Assembly: GCA_904063045.1 (NCBI GenBank)
Contig: CAJFCJ010000052.1
Span: 28,110 to 92,109 of the forward strand
DNA: 64,000 bases
Direction of reading: 5' to 3'
Source of the DNA: Dimorphilus gyrociliatus
Taxonomy: Eukaryota > Annelida > Polychaeta > Dinophilidae
In this document: positions 1 through 12,000 of the stretch, in pieces
How positions within the stretch are numbered: position 1 is the first letter of the stretch
Layout: each line of letters begins with the position of its first letter
The notes under the pieces: model-generated
The model's input: the letters and a program-made list of their open reading frames with translations, nothing else
Told to the model about the DNA's origin: nothing
The model's database searches: none
Position numbers and translations under genes: made by a program

Positions 1-60
1 AATAGTTTCAAACATGGAAAATTTTTCAAAAAATCATGTTTTATATCAGATTTCATTTGT

Positions 61-354
61 CTAGAAACAGTTATTACATTTTCTTATGATAGCAATTCTG
101 GAATGTTTTTCAGGCAAAATATTCGTAATTACATCTTTAATAATGATTAATTTCTGAAATTTTGAAATATTTGTCAAGTTAATTGATGGAATTTGATTAA
201 ATGATAAATCAAGGTGTAAAACTGAAAATTTGCCGAACAGAATAGAATTCAATTGTTTTAAAAAGTTTCCTTTACCGTAGAATATTTGTAATTTTAAAAG
301 GTAGTCAACACTTTTCCTATAAAAAATACCCTTGTCTTGTGTAACTGATATCAT
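61..354 (-). CDS. Leucine-rich-repeat exon of locus A
   Basis: The minus-strand frame encodes a leucine-rich repeat with the core LHLDLSFNQIPSINL, followed by a second weaker repeat. It lies directly downstream of the LDLa/LRR N-cap exon of locus A and matches the LRR section of locus B in position. The frame stops at 61; a following exon is presumably off-window. Confidence 0.5.
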   Translation of the reverse strand: MISVTQDKGIFYRKSVDYLLKLQIFYGKGNFLKQLNSILFGKFSVLHLDLSFNQIPSINLTNISKFQKLIIIKDVITNILPEKHSRIAIIRKCNNCF

Positions 355-559
355 GAATCACTAAATTTTGAATATTTCTAACAACATCATCAACACTCAT
401 TAAACTTTGAGTTAAATTTTAAAAAGTATCGTAATGTTTTTCAATTTTTTTAAGAAGAAAATTGAAAATTGTCGCATTTTTTATGTTTATTAAATACAAC
501 TTTTTCGCGAATAATCGTTTTTCATAATTTCATGAAATTTTCATTTGAAGTTTTAAAAT

Positions 560-1400
560 TGCATTCAATTTCAAAACGAATTCTGCAGACACATTTTATT
601 GGACATTTGAAAGGTTTACAATACAATTCGTCGCTTCCATCTATTTGTCCATCGCAAACTTGAGTTTTACTTAATAAGATTCCATCTTTACAGGAAAAAT
701 ATCCAATTGGATGAAAGAATTCGTCTAAGAAATTTTTTTTTCAATAGTGAAATGACGTCATCAATGAATTTTTATCTATACCACATCATACCACAGAAAT
801 TGTCATCGTCTCCATAATCGCAGTGTTTTTCTCCATCGCATACATTTTTAATTGGAATACAAAAATTAGCAACATAGCATTGATATTCTCCGATATTACA
901 CTCAGTTTTATAACAATTGTATAATTGTTTAAATGAATAATGGATTTCTGATGTTAATTCACACATAGAACTCAACTTTAGGTGACAATTCTCTCCATTT
1001 TCACAGCGAAGGGCGCTGAAATACTTCGAAAAGACAAGGCATTCCTCCTTTATCATATCATTCATTTGGTTGATTATTCTAGTCAGCTACATAATAATTT
1101 TTTACTTGCAAAGAATCCATTTTGTATTCGAGTCCAATAAAAATGTGGATAATTTTCACATACAGCTGCTGTTTCGTCATTGTATCCTGTACAATTCGAT
1201 CTAACATCGCATTTGTAAGACTCATCTAAGCATCTATTATCGCAATGAAACCAACCAGATTGGCAATCTTCTTCATGACAGTCTTCATCAGAAAAGTCAA
1301 TACAATTTCTTTACCTTTTTATCTATCGTTTTTCATTATACATTGGTCATTTTTACAAAGAAATCTATTTCCTAAATTACAATTTCTGTAAACTAGAAAA
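560..1400 (-). CDS. LDLa modules and LRR N-cap of locus A
   Basis: At least three LDL-receptor class A modules read leftwards. One near 1200-1300 contains CQSGWFHCDNRCLDESYKC. One at about 790-890 contains CDGEKHCDYGDDDNFC. One at about 600-720 contains CDGQIDGSDELYC. The last runs straight into an LRR N-cap with FKCPIKCVC. The six-cysteine spacing and acidic SDE calcium cage are typical of LDLa. The last LDLa-LRRNT junction is nearly the same in locus B (CDNTLDCQLKNDENFC, then YKCPLNCIC). Confidence 0.7.
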
Positions 1401-1974
1401 AAAAAATTGTTGTTTTTTTTTAATTAATTATTATCTGTTTAAGGAAAAATAAAAAAGAGATTTATTTAACTGCAACCTTTCTCATCTTGACCATCTGGGC
1501 AATCTTTGATATGATTGCAAACTCTATATTTGAAAATTCTTTGTTAATTTTTCTGTGAAAAAAAATCGAAAAAACGGAAAATATAAAAAAGTAGGTCAAC
1601 CGACGATGCGTTTAAAAAAATAACATGTCTTACTAATATCAATAGTTTTTTGGCAGATAACTATAGATAATATTAAACCGTTATATTGAATAGATAAAAA
1701 TTTTGATTTCATATTAAGAGCAGACAATATCGATTGGATCCAATTTCTTTTATTGTATGAAAACATTGCCTATTTCAATGGTTTTGTCAATTGTTTATTG
1801 GTTTTAAAAAAAATTGCGTTTATTTCTTTACTTTAAAATATTACGATCAAATGAAGAGCCTATCATATAGAATGGGGTTTTTTTATCAACAGCTTTCTGA
1901 AATTTAGGGGAAGTTCTCCTTAATGGATTATCTGTTGAGAAATTGTACAAAAAAATGGGAAAAATGTTGAAGTT

Positions 1975-2250
1975 TCATTCCATACCCAATGCTATAAAAT
2001 CTTCATGAACATTTTTCCAATTATCACCTTTTAAATCACTTCTATCATCTTCTTTTTTCAATATTGAAGGTATAACAATATTTTGAATGAAAAGTCGTTC
2101 CTTCAATGAGGACAATTCAAGAACTGATAGGTTGTATTTTTTACAGAAATGTGTTGCTTTGTTCTAAGAACTTTAAAACATTTATTCTGAAATTTATAAG
2201 TGTTTGACTGCAGACAAATATCATTATTGTTATCTAATTGATTAGAATTG
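1975..2250 (-). CDS. C-type-lectin-like domain fragment of locus A
   Basis: The minus strand encodes a cysteine-bearing stretch with YKFQNKCFKVLR and then, after a one-base frame change, ATHFCKKYNLSVLELSS. This matches the N-terminal half of a CTLD (CF near an A-x2-C helix, then a leucine-rich strand). The lectin regions of loci B (HCKKRNLTTWDN) and C (RCKRNNLTIFDG) have the same pattern, which strengthens the call. The C-terminal half was not resolved. Confidence 0.45.
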
Positions 2251-2313
2251 AAAGAAAGGAATTGAAAAAACTTATCTATTTCATTAAAAATAAAACAAAA
2301 GACAATTTACTAA

Positions 2314-2563
2314 TCACACTTGTATCTGAACTATTATAACAATGAAATTTTGGAATATATTTATCAGCCCTTTCAAACCATTCAACATCATTTGGATATA
2401 TATATATATATAGCAATCAGAGAGATTTTTTGCAACTTTACAATCAATTTCCAATTCAACAGGATAAAGATAATTCAAATCTCTTATTATTTCATCAACC
2501 TCTAAATCAATTTCATCATGTTTATATCCAAAACGACGACAGATAATCTGATAATCATTCACA
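2314..2563 (-). CDS. SRCR domain, C-terminal part, locus A
   Basis: Encodes VNDYQIICRRFGYKHDEID followed by a spacer and KVAKNLSDC. This is the scavenger-receptor cysteine-rich signature (ICRxxGY, then a late L-x-DC). The reading frame continues upstream into transposon sequence at about 2566, so the first residues of the apparent open frame are not receptor sequence. Confidence 0.6.
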
Positions 2564-2565
2564 TA

Positions 2566-3782
2566 TAGTGGTCGACAAAAAAACCCAGACACCATAAATT
2601 TTGATAGGCCGAACATTATAAATCTTTTTCACCAGCAAAAAAGATTCTTTTTTTTATTTTTCAAGTATAAAATATTAGTTTAAGGTTTGATATATACATG
2701 AGTTTCTTTTAAATATCATTTAGATAAGTTTTCACATAAATGTTTTTGTTTTCTTATTTGGCCATGAGACATTATTACTCGGATGATGGTTTGGGGATTA
2801 ATATTTTTATTATTTTTGAATATGACAACCCTCATTTACAATACATTTACTAATCCTACCTCCCATCCCTGCATATAAATTTAGTAGCAAGTCAGGATTT
2901 TGAGTTATAACCTGGTATGAACATTTTTTTATTTTCTCCCACAGTTCATCCCCAGATTGAAATTGTGCCCCATCATAAACTAAATTTTTTGTCAGGTGCC
3001 ACATATTTTCTATAGGGCTCAGGTCAGGGCTCTTTGCTGGCCAATCAATTGGATTGATACCATTCATTCTAAAGGCCCTCCTAGTTGCTCTTGCTGTGGC
3101 AGCCTGTGTTATCTTGTTGGAAGATGTAATTCCTGCCCATTTTGAGTGATATCTCTTCAATGACAGGAAGAACATCTTCCACAACAAAACAGCTATAATT
3201 TTTGACTTATCCTCCAAACTTCAAATACCCCATCTGAGGTTATTAATCCCCACACCATCACTCCACCTCTTCCCATATTTTTAGTGACTCTAAAATTTTT
3301 TTCACCATCTTTTGTCCACATTCTGAAATCATCAGGCCCACTCAGAGAGAATCTGGCCTTGTCTGTGAAAATCACTCTTGACCAGTCCAGATTTTCAGCA
3401 ATTGTTTTGAGGCCTAACCCTGTTCTAGAATCCTAACGTCTTTACCCCATGCAGTAATTAAGTAAATAGAATTTAAAGTTAACTACAGTAATTAAAATAG
3501 ATCAAAAGTGATTACATAACTTTGAAAATTAGTTTGGTTAAAAAAAATTTCTGTTTAGGATGTTAATTTGAATCCAAAACTGGAAACAAAACGGATGTGC
3601 GGTTAATAACGTCTCATGACCAAATAAAGAAAAAATTAATTAAAATTATTAAAAAAAATTTTCCTATTAGTATTCACAAATATGATAATTTTGTCATTTT
3701 TTTTTAATATTACATAAATATAACCCTTTATCAATGTAAATTTCCTAAAAAAACTAATTTCAAACAAAAAAACACCACTATA
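2566..3782 (-). mobile_element. Tc1/mariner-type element inserted in locus A
   Basis: An element of about 1.2 kb, bounded by weak inverted ends (TAGTGGT at the left, ACCACTA at the right) next to TA dinucleotides, holds a decayed transposase on the minus strand. The subterminal motif ACACCATAAATTTTGATAG recurs in the elements at 26.5 kb and (as ACACTATAAATTTTGATAG) at 55 kb. The right boundary is blurred by AT microsatellite sequence, so the exact ends are uncertain. It separates the two halves of an SRCR domain. Confidence 0.65.
2810..3420 (-). pseudogene. Tc1-like DDE transposase, frameshifted
   Basis: Two frames together show the Tc1 catalytic core. DWSRVIFTDKARFSLSGP holds the first catalytic aspartate. 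GGVMVWGLITSDGVFEVW follows. WPAKSPDLSPIENMW holds the second aspartate and the glutamate. A frame change near 3200 and the missing N-terminal DNA-binding part mean it is inactive. This family also left fragments at about 16.3 kb and 55.2 kb. Confidence 0.85.
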
Positions 3783-3827
3783 TATACATATATAAATTTA
3801 TATAACTATATATATATACTTATAATT

Positions 3828-4090
3828 CTAGTGAAGAACCTTGATTTGTTTTGAAGAAAGATTTGAAAAAATAACAGAATTCCATGTTTTATTATAGCAA
3901 ATTGCTAAATATCCATATTGTCCAACATCAAGTGTAGATTAAGTAGAATTGTATTCATTACTTTGATTTTTTAGGTAAATTGAATCTCTTAATTGAAATT
4001 TATCATCTAAGTTTAAAGTAAAGTTCAAATGCTATCCATCCATAATTTCTACGTGTTGATCTAAAAAACTAGAAAAAAAACTACACCTTC
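3828..4090 (-). CDS. SRCR domain, N-terminal part, locus A
   Basis: Minus-strand translation gives LRDSIYLKNQS and GQYGYLAICYNKTWNSVIF, resembling the start of an SRCR domain (hydrophobic strand, then W-G-x-I-C-x3-W). A TAA interrupts the frame at 3939-3941. The transposon that follows begins where the second half of an SRCR domain would be expected, and that half is found beyond it at 2314-2563. Confidence 0.4.
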
Positions 4091-4379
4091 ATTTGTACAA
4101 TTTTCCATTTCACATTTTTGAAAAATGCTTAAATAGTTAGAATTAATTAATTGGTAGGATTCTTATTATTGAATATAGGATTGTTAAAATCACACGAGAT
4201 GCATACAAATAGTAGTTTCTTTTTTGTAAAATAAAACAAGTGGGATTCATCCAAATTATTATAGTAAACTCCCTTGATATGATCTTTCAGTCATCCAAAC
4301 AGCTAATAATCATTACTGTATGGGGGATACAGGCATATAGAATATTTCTATGCTTTCCTTTCATATTCATTAATTTTGC

Positions 4380-4644
4380 GAGCAGCTTATATCTGGATCC
4401 AAGGACCTGGGAAGATAACCTGGAAACAATCCATCTACTCCTCAACATTGGAAGACAGTTTGGTAATTTGGCAACCTGCTATTACGAACTATCTATTCTG
4501 CTATTGAACTCTCATATTACTACTTGCTTAAGTATTATTATTGCGAATAAACTGTTTTAATTTAAACATTTGTTTAAAGGTTCGAGTAGAACCAGTATTG
4601 TTATAACTTGCAAACGCATTGATTTTGCCAGCAAGAGCAGTACA
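4380..4644 (+). repeat. Truncated LTR, 3' part
   Basis: Matches the 3' part of the 635-bp Gypsy LTR at 58054-58688: the stretch with CAAGGACCTGGGAAGATAAC, the AATAAA region and the terminal GCAAGAGCAGTACA. Sequence upstream of about 4380 is unrelated, so the 5' half is missing or replaced. Confidence 0.75.
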
Positions 4645-4797
4645 ATATCTATGAGGAAACTTTTTAACTTAAGTTCACATATATTTTTGAACTTTAGTTT
4701 CTAGCTAAAATCGTAAACACTTTAACCATGGTTAGTGGGTATCCTTTAAAACCACGAAATTAGTCAATTTTTAATGGAAGCTCACAAGTATTTGAAC

Positions 4798-5086
4798 ATG
4801 GGAAAGAATATTTTTTTCTACATGGGTAAATTGAGTATCATTTTTCTTTCAATGAGTTATGCTTATTTTTTTCATTTTAGCTCTGATAATTGCGAATCAA
4901 ATTGCAAAAGCTCAAGCTAATGGTTCTGGTAATACAAGCTTTTATTTACCTTCCAATAAAGTGTCCAGCCAAAATGTAAATTGTACATCAGTGGCTACGG
5001 TCCTTTGAATGGTTGTAACATCATCTCTTTTTGTAATACCACTTGCAGCAGTATTAATTATTGCTTGTGTAGCTAAATGCAGATGA
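4798..5086 (+). pseudogene. Small signal-peptide / single-TM protein, two exons, internal TGA
   Basis: An ATG at 4798 opens MGKNIFFYM. A 55-bp GT-AG intron (4826-4880) then joins in phase to ALIIANQIAKAQA, giving a credible signal peptide. A short Asn/Ser-rich ectodomain follows. A TGA at 5006-5008 interrupts the frame. The same frame then continues without a gap as MVVTSSLFVIPLAAVLIIAC and VAKCR to a stop at 5084-5086, an obvious transmembrane helix with a short basic tail. I read this as a protein of about 75 residues with one nonsense mutation, or a secreted form ending at the TGA. No family recognised. Confidence 0.4.
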
Positions 5087-5329
5087 TAAGCCTTTTGATT
5101 ACATTACTGGAATTATTCCTATCATGTACCTATTTGGAGGATCTTCTCAAAAAATCAAACATTTTAACACAGGAATAGTTAAATTATTTATTGTGCGTTT
5201 TCTCACTAATTTATTGTCTTATCTCACAGTTTTAAATATAAACAGATAAATTACAACTGATTGTAATACTTAAATATTGGAATTCCATCCATATTTATTT
5301 CAAAATCTAAATCTCTTCAATGCTTTAGT

Positions 5330-5530
5330 CATATACTCTCTTTATATCTGGAAGCCTTTCTTCTTAGTGATTCTAATTCTGGCAAGTCTTCAATATTGTC
5401 GTGAAATTTAAGGATAATATCTTCTGCTATTCTTTTGTTCAGTTGTTTCATTATCACCATTTGCATTTCCTTCAAATCTATTCCTGATTCAAAAACTTTT
5501 TCCAGATTTCCAAGTAGGTCAAAATGCCCT
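5330..5530 (-). other. Open helical coding fragment, unassigned
   Basis: A stop-free minus-strand stretch encodes a hydrophilic helical sequence including HFDLLGNLEKVFESGIDLKE and KRIAEDIILKF. It has no start codon or clear splice sites. The composition resembles a gag- or integrase-linked fragment of a retroelement, but I cannot identify it. Confidence 0.2.
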
Positions 5531-5755
5531 TAAATGGGCCAGCAATAGACTTGTTCATTTAAATATATTTTAGAGATTGTTTTTTTCTTGCTGTGCATTT
5601 TAGTTCATTCCACTTTTATTAAAAAGTATGAACTACTACATACCTCAGACTACCATTGCTTTTAAATGAAAGAAACAAAAGTAATCCTTCAAAAAAATTC
5701 TAATTGTCATGATTATCAATTATTTTGTGCTAAAACTGTCTTCATGCGAGGCACA

Positions 5756-6178
5756 AAGGTGTGACCCATTTATAATTCAATTAACCCTTCTAAAGATTGG
5801 ACTTTGTAACACCCTGTTAGTAAAAAAAACATGAACTAAATTGTTCACCAACTGCAAAGTGATGAATGGATACTAGAGGCAAACCTCAAAGTATATAAAT
5901 CCTGACTGTTTCATTCCAATCATTTAATCTCAATGTAATCATTAGAGAAGATAATTTGAAAACAAGCCTCTACTCTTTAATATTGGATACTAATTTGGTA
6001 ATTTGGCACCCTGCTATTTGAACCATCTACTCTGCAATTGAACTTTCATATTGCTACTTGCTATGTATTTTATTTTGAATGAACCATTTAAATCAAATGT
6101 TTGTTTAAAAACTGGCGTAGAATCAGTACTGTTGTAACTAGCAAACAAATAAATTGGCCATACAAGAGCAGTAGAGCA
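5756..6178 (+). repeat. Diverged LTR of a related Gypsy subfamily
   Basis: Aligns by eye over most of its length with the 58-kb LTR: ATTCAATTAACCCTTCTAAA, the TATA region CTCAAAGTATATAAATCC, TTTGGTAATTTGGCACCCTG and a CAAGAGCAGTA end. Many substitutions, and the same private variants appear at 15.75 kb (for example GATAATTTGAAAACAAGCCTC), mark a separate, older subfamily. Confidence 0.65.
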
Positions 6179-6199
6179 TCATCCTAGGGAGATATGTTG

Positions 6200-7200
6200 T
6201 ATAAAGAGTAACAGACAACACATGGGCACACTTTTATTTTTGTAACTGTTATATCGGAAATGACTATATCGGAAATGACTCCAACAATCTCAATGTAAAT
6301 GATAAGACAGACCCGATAGTCTTTTAAAGGTTCATGGTTGACAAATTTCAATGATCACAAAAACAAAAGTACAAAAAAAGAAAAATAAAAGTTGTAAATA
6401 TGGTCATATTTATATTGTTTTCCTTTTCTAAATAATAGTTGAAAACTGCTTATCTCTATCAGCCAACCAATACAATGTTTTATTAATATATTTCATGTAG
6501 AAGAGAGGGGATGAATATGACATTGTGAGGAAATTAATGAGCTTAGTCTTCCTGCTCACTAAATTTTTATAAGCAGCATTTCAGGTTAATTAAGAAATAT
6601 GTCCCTTTGAAGTGAAGTCTCTAATTATGTTCATTGAAACGCAGAAAGTCAGGGGTATAATTTTTATATGGGAAGGCTTTAAGGATTAATAACAATCATG
6701 CTGACGGGCATTACAAGCTAAATAAGAATATTGACACTCACTATGCGTTCTATATTCTTTTTTATGATCTAAAAAGAGAAGCAGGTTTGATATTTTTTTT
6801 TCCAAGTGTGTTGTGGTTTGTTGACAACGATCAATAACTGAAAAATGGAAAATTTGAGATGCATTGGATGGATACTTCATTCCGGATCTTATGCTTTATT
6901 ATAGAGATTTTTGATATAGTTAAAACAGGGGCATGATGAAACTGTCTCAAGAAAAATGGTGCGACTATGTGGAAAAAGATGAAAAGATTACCTCAGCAGT
7001 ACAAATATTAAAGAAATTTGAAACTTAAGTGACATAAGCGAAATCTTAATCTAGACTTTTCCTGAAAGCTTTAAATTAATTAGATTCATTCACTTTTGAA
7101 ATCCTATACCAATATAATAAAATGGATTCCTTTCTATGTAAAAGCAAGACAATATAAATAATTTTTAATTAAAATCTTTGAATATCACAATTGAAAATTG
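6200..7200. other. Intergenic, no gene seen
   Basis: AT-rich sequence with frequent stops on both strands. I see no domain, repeat end or splice-bounded exon that I can support. Confidence 0.4.
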
Positions 7201-7230
7201 TTTTCTTTTCCCCTCTAATCAATTTTAGAA

Positions 7231-9052
7231 ATGCTGTTAATCTACTTTTTCTTTGAATTTTTAAATTTTTGTCATTCATTTCAAATTACATTTAAAACTA
7301 TTGAAAAAGATGATATTTTCCATAACAATTTGGCCGTAATTTTTGATAATTATTCACAAAAATATTATCCAATATTATTAGACGGTTGCAATATGTACAA
7401 TTTGACATCTTTATGCAAATTACACGGTTTTGATGACTATCACTCTGAAATGGTTACTTGCTTTGGAAACCGTTTTGGTAATTTATCAAATCTCTTCATT
7501 AAAACTGTGTACTGGACAAAAAAATTTCGAATATATTCAACAAAAATGTCAATAATTTGAAATTTTTATGTCCATTAATCATGGTTTTTGTGATTGCTTT
7601 GATGCATTTAAAAGAAAAATATTTTATTATTTTTTCAATAGAAGAAGATAAGGCATATGAAAACTACAATGGAAAATATATTTTGAGGAATTTAAAAGAT
7701 TTAAATTCAAAAATTCCTCAAAATTTTTTGTGCATTAAATGTTGGAAAAAAAGAGATTGTTTAGTTTTTTTTTAATTATTTTCAACAAGAAAATTTTTAA
7801 ATTGTTCTTTTATTCTTTTAGATATATTTACTGTTGTAAATTTCAATACATTCACACCTATTTACAGGGAAAATAATATCAATTATAGATTAGAGAAAAC
7901 TATCAGAAACTTTTGCACAGAGGGTCTATTTTTTGTAGCCAAAAATATCTCATTAAATCCTGAAAAATTATATGTTAGAAATAGTCGAAATAAAAAATAC
8001 CAACTTTTAAATGTAACCAAATCCAAAAAAGAGATTTATTCAAATTGTAAAATTCCAAAAGTCTTTTTACAAAACAGAAGTTTGTTATCCTTTTAAAACA
8101 AAGAACATAAAAAATTGTTTTTTTAAACATTCATTAAATTTAGATTTCTTTAAAAACTTTAATTTCAATGTTTTTATTAAAAAACATGATTCTGAAAAAA
8201 TTAAACATTTGTCCTATAAATCAAGATACTTGAATTTTTTAGTATATTCTTTAAATGATAAAAGTGTTGAATGGAGAATTATTGTGGATTATTTATGTTC
8301 ACATTATTCAAAATATGTCAACTATGACACAATTTTAATTAATGAAACACAGAAAAATAGTGAATGTTTCAAAAGAGATACATTCAATTGCAAAAATTTG
8401 ACTTCTCCATCTTGTATTTATACATCATTTGTAATGGAATCAGTAAAATTGTACTGTAAAACAGAAACAAATGATGTTTTTAATTGCTTTGCTATTAATT
8501 TCTATGCAATGGGAATAAAATACTTTAATGTGAATTTTACTTGTTCATATGATGTGATTCCACTTGGTATTCAATTAAATATAAATTTATAAATGATTTG
8601 ATAGCAATTTGACCTAGATTTAGATATATTTATTAAAATTTCTATATAGCTAATTTCTTTAATTTAGACTGATACGAGGATATCTTGTATTTAGCAAAAA
8701 AGCAATTCTATATCTCGCTCACACTCTCTCACATTAATTTTTTTTCATAAAAGGTAGTCAAGATTTTCGATTTGTTAATAATCAAAATCAAGTTGTCTCT
8801 AAAACCACAAGTGGAACTCATACAAATGTTGTCATTATCAAAGATTTAGAAATGAATATAAATGATTTTTGGTTGAAAATTTCATTATTGTCTGTGAAAA
8901 GTTTTGAAATTAAACTTATTTGTCAGCATTTTGGATTTTCTTATGGTACATTTATACCAATGAAAAAATCCTTTGAAATAAGGAATCTTGGGTTAGAATG
9001 CAAAAAAAGTTATTCATTTCTTATTCAGTGTAAGATAACATATTCTCTGTAA
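7231..9052 (+). CDS. Locus B N-terminus: signal peptide and SRCR-like repeats
   Basis: The start at 7231 is chosen because it opens a hydrophobic leader (MLLIYFFFEFLNFCHS) before a cysteine-containing ectodomain. SRCR-like signatures recur: SLCKLHGFDDYHSEM (about 7420), RNFCTEGLFFVAKN (about 7900), EWRIIVDYLCSHYSKY (about 8270) and IKLICQHFGFSYGTF (about 8910), the last being the clearest. The repeats are poorly conserved; some may be only SRCR-derived. A frame change near 7565 separates FLCPL from a Cys-rich continuation, HGFCDCFDAFKRK. Confidence 0.5.
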
Positions 9053-12000
9053 GTTCTTTAGAATAAACAATTTGTTGATATAAGCAAAACAAATTAGGCC
9101 TATTCTTGAAAATTATCAATTCATATACTGTACTGTACATGAGTAGTTTTTGTAGGATATGAGTCCTATCGAACAGTAAATCTAATAAGAAAATCACTTT
9201 TGGTGGTCTGTTAATGTAGTTTATAAATTATTTGATTAGGTTTTGATATGAAATCGTCCATATTGTTGGCAGTTGATTTAAGTGTAGAAAAAACACTTTT
9301 CAATTCGTTTGAATCAGTTAAGATGTTTTTTTAAAAAAAAATCGTATTTGCTTTATGTCAACAATATTTAAAAAGAAACAAACAAATGATATATTATCAT
9401 TTATTTTTTGCTTTCTTAAAGAATTGTTAGTTATTATGTTTATAATGATATTGACAGTTTGTTTGCAATTAAATGTTCAAAAGAGAGAATTCAAGGTAAT
9501 TTTTTTTATCTGAATGAAAAAATAAAACAATTTAAAAGTCTCTTTAGATTGCACTGATAAAAATGCCTTAATAATTGCTGATGTATGCTATTCTATCTTT
9601 GGCAGTAATACTTTTAAATCTGCAATTGCTGTTAATGAACATTGTAAGAAAAGAAATCTAACAACTTGGGATAATTTACTGCAATATAAAACTGAAATTA
9701 TCGAATTTTTAAAAAACGAAAATTCACGAATTAAAATAATTACAGGTTTTTTCGTCTTTAACATTTTCACATCTTTTATTATGAAACTTTACCAGTTGTC
9801 AATGAATTGACACCTACAAATCGTCCAATTGAATTATTTGACGAAGTTTACAGAAAAGTTGGTTTTTTTTAATTTGTTAAAGAAAAGGAAAGTTTTTCTA
9901 TTTTCAAAAAAAGGAACCAAGCCATTTTAAAAGAGAGTTAATATATAAAACTAAATCTAGAGAAAATATTAAAGAAAAAGAAGATATTTGTTTAGAACAT
10001 TATCTTGCAGAGCGTCAAGAAGGTGGAAGACTGATAAATCAAGTAACATTTTCATTTATTATTTGTTCTGTGGAAACTATTCAATATTTTGCTTGCCAAA
10101 TGATACCTAGTATGAATTTTTGTGTATTAATTTCTATTAAATAAGACCTTTTAGGTTGAGCCCTTTTAATTTTTTTTTTTGATATTTAATATTCGGACAC
10201 GACAGAAAATGTCCACAAATGAGTGCTGTTACCCTAACCCAGCCCTTAGCTGTACCTAACCTTTTCCATTACCCCTAACCCTCAGAGGAGACCCTCCTAA
10301 CTGCAAATCAGTTACTGTTTTCTTTTGCCTAACCATTTCTCAATCCAAATTTTTGTCTTGAAATTTCTCATTTGTGGACGTTTTCTGTCGACCCCTTAAT
10401 ATTCTTGCCATCAGGGACTGTCTAATTTTATCTCTATAACTGTTACTCCACTTTTTTTTACCCTAAAATTATCTTTACAGAGATGAACTATCTTCAAAAC
10501 AAATATAAAATCTGGAATGATGATCTAACGTCTAAAAACTACTCATCATTGTGCCTATCAAATGAAAATAATTGCAGTACAAATGGTAAGTTAACACTTA
10601 TTAATTAAAATTAAAAAAAAAGCATTTTCCTTGTTTTAATATAGGCTTTCATTTATTCAACTATAATATAAATTTAAAAACTCTATTCCAATGTCCCAAA
10701 TTTACATATGAATGCAATATATACAAATTTTGTATAAGTATTTCTGCAGTTTGTGATGGTGTTAATGATTGTCCAAATGGTGATGATGAAAAAAATTGCT
10801 CATACAATTACTTTAAATGTTTCAATGGACAATATAAAATTTCAATAAACCAGCTTTGCGACTTTGTAAGCGATTGCAATGACAAATCTGATGAAAATTT
10901 TTGTAATATCAATTCAGATATTTCTCTACAAAGAATGTCCTTGTTAGTTATATTTTACATTTAGCAATCATTTCTTATTAATGGACAAGGGATTTTTTTT
11001 TAGAAATTATACAATTTGTGCTTTTGGAAAGTGTGAAAGGGTTTTAAATTCGTTCACAAAAAAAGACCATTGTCTTGAGACAACAGATACGATAATATGC
11101 CAAGATAAATGTTTTCCTTCTAACTTGAACACTGTTTGCTTCCAATCGCATAGGGATTTCTTTACATATAGGTAAGTAGCGAATTGTATTTGAAAAATGA
11201 TTTTAGCCTTTATGATATGATCACTTTACAGTTTAGCAAATTATGCACATTATCTTCGCCCTTTTAAGAGATTAGTAAACTTTATTGAGGTAAATTTGAA
11301 AGAATGTTTTTCATTGTATTCAGCTAAAAAGTAAAAGAAAAAATATATTGATAGTTTTTCATTTGTTCATTAATTTTCCTTAACATTTTGTTTTTATAAA
11401 AAAAAAGTTTGACTAATAGAGCAAGAGTACAGAAAATTAAGACATGTATTAAAACCACGCCATTGTTCATAAATTTGTAAGTAGGGGAGGCGATAAAACA
11501 ATAATTTCAATATAATTCGTTTTTTCTTATAGGGCAATTAATATACTTTACTTTCCAAATTCACCAAAAACTAAAAGAAAAATCAGACAATACACCAACA
11601 AAATTTACAAATGTGTTAACAAACTTAAGTAAGTTCGCACCCCCACCCAATTTAAATATTAATTTATTCATGTTTTTTATATTTTTAAATTTTTTAAATT
11701 TTAAATTTCCCTTTTTTGTTTTTTGAAAATGTTAGAAATTATAATGAAATTAATTTTGAACGTATTTTCAAATGCTTTAAATTTCGTGAGAAAATTGAGT
11801 TTGTGTTTTAAATTATTCTTTTTTAAACTTTAATAAAAAGATATTCTTTTAAAAATTCCTTAGAATTTTTCGAAGTTTATATGAATGCAATGAAATACTT
11901 GTTGGACTATAGTAAATATTTTCTAGACAATGATGCATTAACAGTTATATATAAACCTAATAGGCCTACACAATTTTACTCATATTTTATAATAATCTAA

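Larger units (their letters stand above)
61..4090 (-). pseudogene. Receptor locus A: SRCR / C-type lectin / LDLa / LRR gene, 3' end off-window, interrupted
   Basis: Reading leftwards on the minus strand I see an SRCR half (3828-4090), a Tc1-type insertion, the other SRCR half (2314-2563), a C-type-lectin-like stretch (about 1975-2250), several LDLa modules (about 560-1400), an LRR N-cap and leucine-rich repeats (to 61). The same order occurs at 7.2-15.1 kb and 38.5-43.4 kb, so this is a paralogue whose 7TM and kinase-like parts would lie beyond the left edge. An in-frame stop (3939-3941), a one-base frame change within the lectin stretch and the transposon in the SRCR domain suggest a decayed copy. 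The transposon could instead lie in an intron between SRCR exons. Exon borders were not fully resolved. Family role, inferred from domains: cell-surface receptor. Confidence 0.6.

Noticed and set aside
4240-4560. Open frame of about 106 codons over the 4.4-kb LTR fragment (and similar ones at 25493-25750, 54308-54562, 58347-58604)
   Set aside because: All four lie within LTR copies and owe their similarity to the LTR sequence; no known LTR-encoded protein fits.
10240-10290. CCCTAACCC repeats as interstitial telomeric sites or chromosome-end junctions
   Set aside because: The motif always lies at the same place inside the 200-bp inverted-repeat element, which has its own ends and target duplications.
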